From contig NC_045145.1 of the NCBI RefSeq assembly GCF_008831285.2, positions 3,636,723 through 3,700,722 on the forward strand: a stretch of 64,000 nucleotides of DNA, given 5' to 3'. The notes beneath the pieces are model-generated. The model saw only the letters and a program-made list of their open reading frames with translations. It ran no database searches and had not been told where the DNA came from. Positions 62,654 through 64,000 of the stretch are shown piece by piece. This DNA is from Nymphaea colorata (taxonomy: Eukaryota; Streptophyta; Magnoliopsida; Nymphaeales; Nymphaeaceae). The position numbers were made by a program, and so were the translations under genes. Numbering within the stretch: position 1 is the stretch's first letter; every line of letters starts with the position of its first letter.

Positions 62654-63097
62654 TAGTTGCTTATTAAGTCTTGTCTTATTTTACTACTGAGTTCTTCACT
62701 CTCATTGTCTTCTCTAATTCGCTCACTTATTCTTTCTTTTTATTTTTTTCTTGCAACGACTATAAAAAAAAATTCTTAAAAGGGACTGGGTAATCTCGAT
62801 ATTTCACATACAAACATATGCTTATTTTTCTATATTACTTTTCATAACCATTTTTTCACGGACTTGAAGATATTAAAACATGAGTGGGTGATCTCATTTC
62901 ATATACCCACATATGTATACAGCCAAAAGTCAACGCCGCTGGCTGAATGACAATTTGTGAATAAATCCATTATAAACAATCATCCATTATAAACAATCAC
63001 CTTATTAGATACGTGGCCAATTTGATGACTGCTTTTTAGTAATAAATGTTTTAAATTTCAACAATTGGACAGCAGTAGGAACATGGCAGCATCTTCT

Positions 63098-63232
63098 ATA
63101 TATATATATAAAGCGAGAGAGAGATAGATATAAAGAGTCTCAAATGTTTACATCAGGTGTGGACATCGGTATGTGTAGATAAATATTTGAGCCTCATTAT
63201 ATCTATCTCCCTCTCGCTTTATATATATATAT
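63098..63232. repeat. Imperfect inverted repeat, foldback
   Basis: AAAGCGAGAGAGAGATAGAT followed by ATAAAGAGTCTCAAATGTTTA (about 63110-63150) is nearly complementary to TAAATATTTGAGCCTCATTA then TATCTATCTCCCTCTCGCTT (about 63180-63219), and TA tracts continue the pairing outward. A loop of about 30 bases lies between. Confidence 0.8.
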
Positions 63233-63239
63233 ATATATA

Positions 63240-63257
63240 TATAGCAAAAATAAAAAG

Positions 63258-63294
<37 letters not shown>

Positions 63295-63311
63295 CAAAAA
63301 TAAAAAGTCAT
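63240..63311 (+). repeat. Short direct repeats separated by an AT tract
   Basis: ATAGCAAAAATAAAAAGTCA at about 63241-63260 recurs at about 63292-63311, with alternating AT between and before the copies. Confidence 0.9.
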
Positions 63312-63621
63312 CATGTGATTTACTACTCGTGAGCGCTTATACACTTAGTAGATTCAAGTGGTTTACCTTATATGGTATAAGAGTGAGAGAAAGCGAGAGG
63401 AGAAGAGTGAGAGAAAGCGAGAGGAGAGGGGAGAAGAGGGGGGAGACAAGAGCCCGTAATTGGTAGAGGAGCCGAGCGTTTGCTAGAATCAAGTGCCTAT
63501 GGGCTTCCACTAGGCAATCGGACCCTATGGGCTTTCACTAGGCAATCGGACCGCTACATTGAATGTGGGCCGACTCTGATTCCCGATTACATGCCAATTG
63601 TAATGAACGCCACTTGACCTT

Positions 63622-63862
63622 TTGGGTGAGCAAGGGGTATTAATCCCATCGCCCGAAAAAGGCCCGAAGGCCCCCCCATTCCCCCTGCCTCCGGGGTCCT
63701 GAGCTGCGTCGGTGTCAGCGACAGCAACGGTGCACCCTTCAGCTTAGATGCCGCACCCTACCGCCTTAAGACACAGGAACATAACTCCCACGGGAATCGA
63801 ATTAGAGACCTGCCTTAGTACAGGCCCCTAGCTCAACCAGCTACGCTATGCCCCTTGAGACA
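63622..63862 (-). mobile_element. tRNA-derived SINE with perfect 16-bp target duplication
   Basis: On the minus strand the element starts at about 63862 with TGTCTCAAGGGGCATAGCG. It has an A-box-like TAGCGTAGCTGGTTGAGC and a B-box-like GGTCTCTAATTCGATTCCC (RNA polymerase III promoter spacing, tRNA-like head), then a GC-rich body. It ends CTTGCTCACCCAAA. Both sides carry AACGCCACTTGACCTT (63606-63621 and 63863-63878), a perfect 16-bp duplication. The element is about 241 bp, and its 3' tail resembles the repeat at 640-770. Confidence 0.88.
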
Positions 63863-64000
63863 AACGCCACTTGACCTTATAATGACACTCATAGTCTCAA
63901 GAAATACTATTTTCAATAATACCATAAAGATAGGACCTTTCAAAAATTGAATTGGAGATGAGGCTATAACATGCCACCCAACCATGTTGCTACACATCAC

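Larger units (their letters stand above)
62206..64000. other. Putative UGT intron or 3' flank, packed with repeats
   Basis: No UGT second-exon features (HCGWNS-type PSPG box) can be read on the plus strand. The interval holds a MITE-like element (62246-62653), an inverted repeat (63098-63232), AT-separated direct repeats (63240-63311) and a SINE (63622-63862). Confidence 0.6.

Noticed and set aside
63640-63862. A possible tRNA gene on the minus strand
   Set aside because: A-box and B-box-like motifs are present but a full cloverleaf is not, and the flanking 16-bp duplication shows it is a SINE.

Overview
The window looks like nuclear DNA of a flowering plant. The intergenic DNA is AT-rich with long (TA)n and (GA)n microsatellites, the genes carry GT-AG introns, and the recognisable families are plant ones (GAUT pectin glycosyltransferase, CLE peptide hormone, PAP2-type purple acid phosphatase, UGT83-type glucosyltransferase). 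I see nothing bacterial, no CRISPR array and no operon. The species cannot be fixed from the sequence.

Layout: (1) 3025-9908, minus strand, a complete six-exon GAUT13/14-type galacturonosyltransferase of 532 residues. (2) 15186-22752, minus strand, a complete eleven-exon secreted leucine-rich-repeat protein of 328 residues, with most repeats encoded by single 72-nt exons. A 334-bp (ACGAG)n tract lies about 260 bp upstream of its ATG. (3) 30219-30590, minus strand, a single-exon CLE9/CLE10-type preprohormone ending in RLVPTGPNPLHN. (4) 39107-57432, plus strand, a tandem array of PAP2-type phosphatase genes. Copies A and B (649 and 647 residues) look complete with a C-terminal membrane anchor. 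Copy C (590 residues) has lost the anchor through an out-of-frame deletion. Copy D is a partial duplicate without exon 1, broken by a MITE-like element and a second repeat. A stray copy of C's upstream leader lies between B and C. (5) 61704-62205, plus strand, the first exon of a UGT83A1-like glucosyltransferase whose remainder is not visible before the window ends.

The rest is gene-poor DNA holding many short non-autonomous repeats. These include a hAT-like 225-bp MITE with an 8-bp target duplication, a GGGATGTCAA-ended MITE-like family, GTTTGG-ended MITE-like elements, a tRNA-derived SINE with a perfect 16-bp target duplication, LINE 3' ends and a decayed copia-like fragment. The genes do not form a common pathway. 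GAUT, the LRR protein and the CLE peptide all act in the secretory route or cell wall, but their closeness is probably incidental. The array at 39-57 kb is the one clear case of local gene-family evolution. I did not find a wholly new kind of system; the most notable points are the array's anchor loss, its broken copy and relic leader, the CLE gene and the pentanucleotide expansion.
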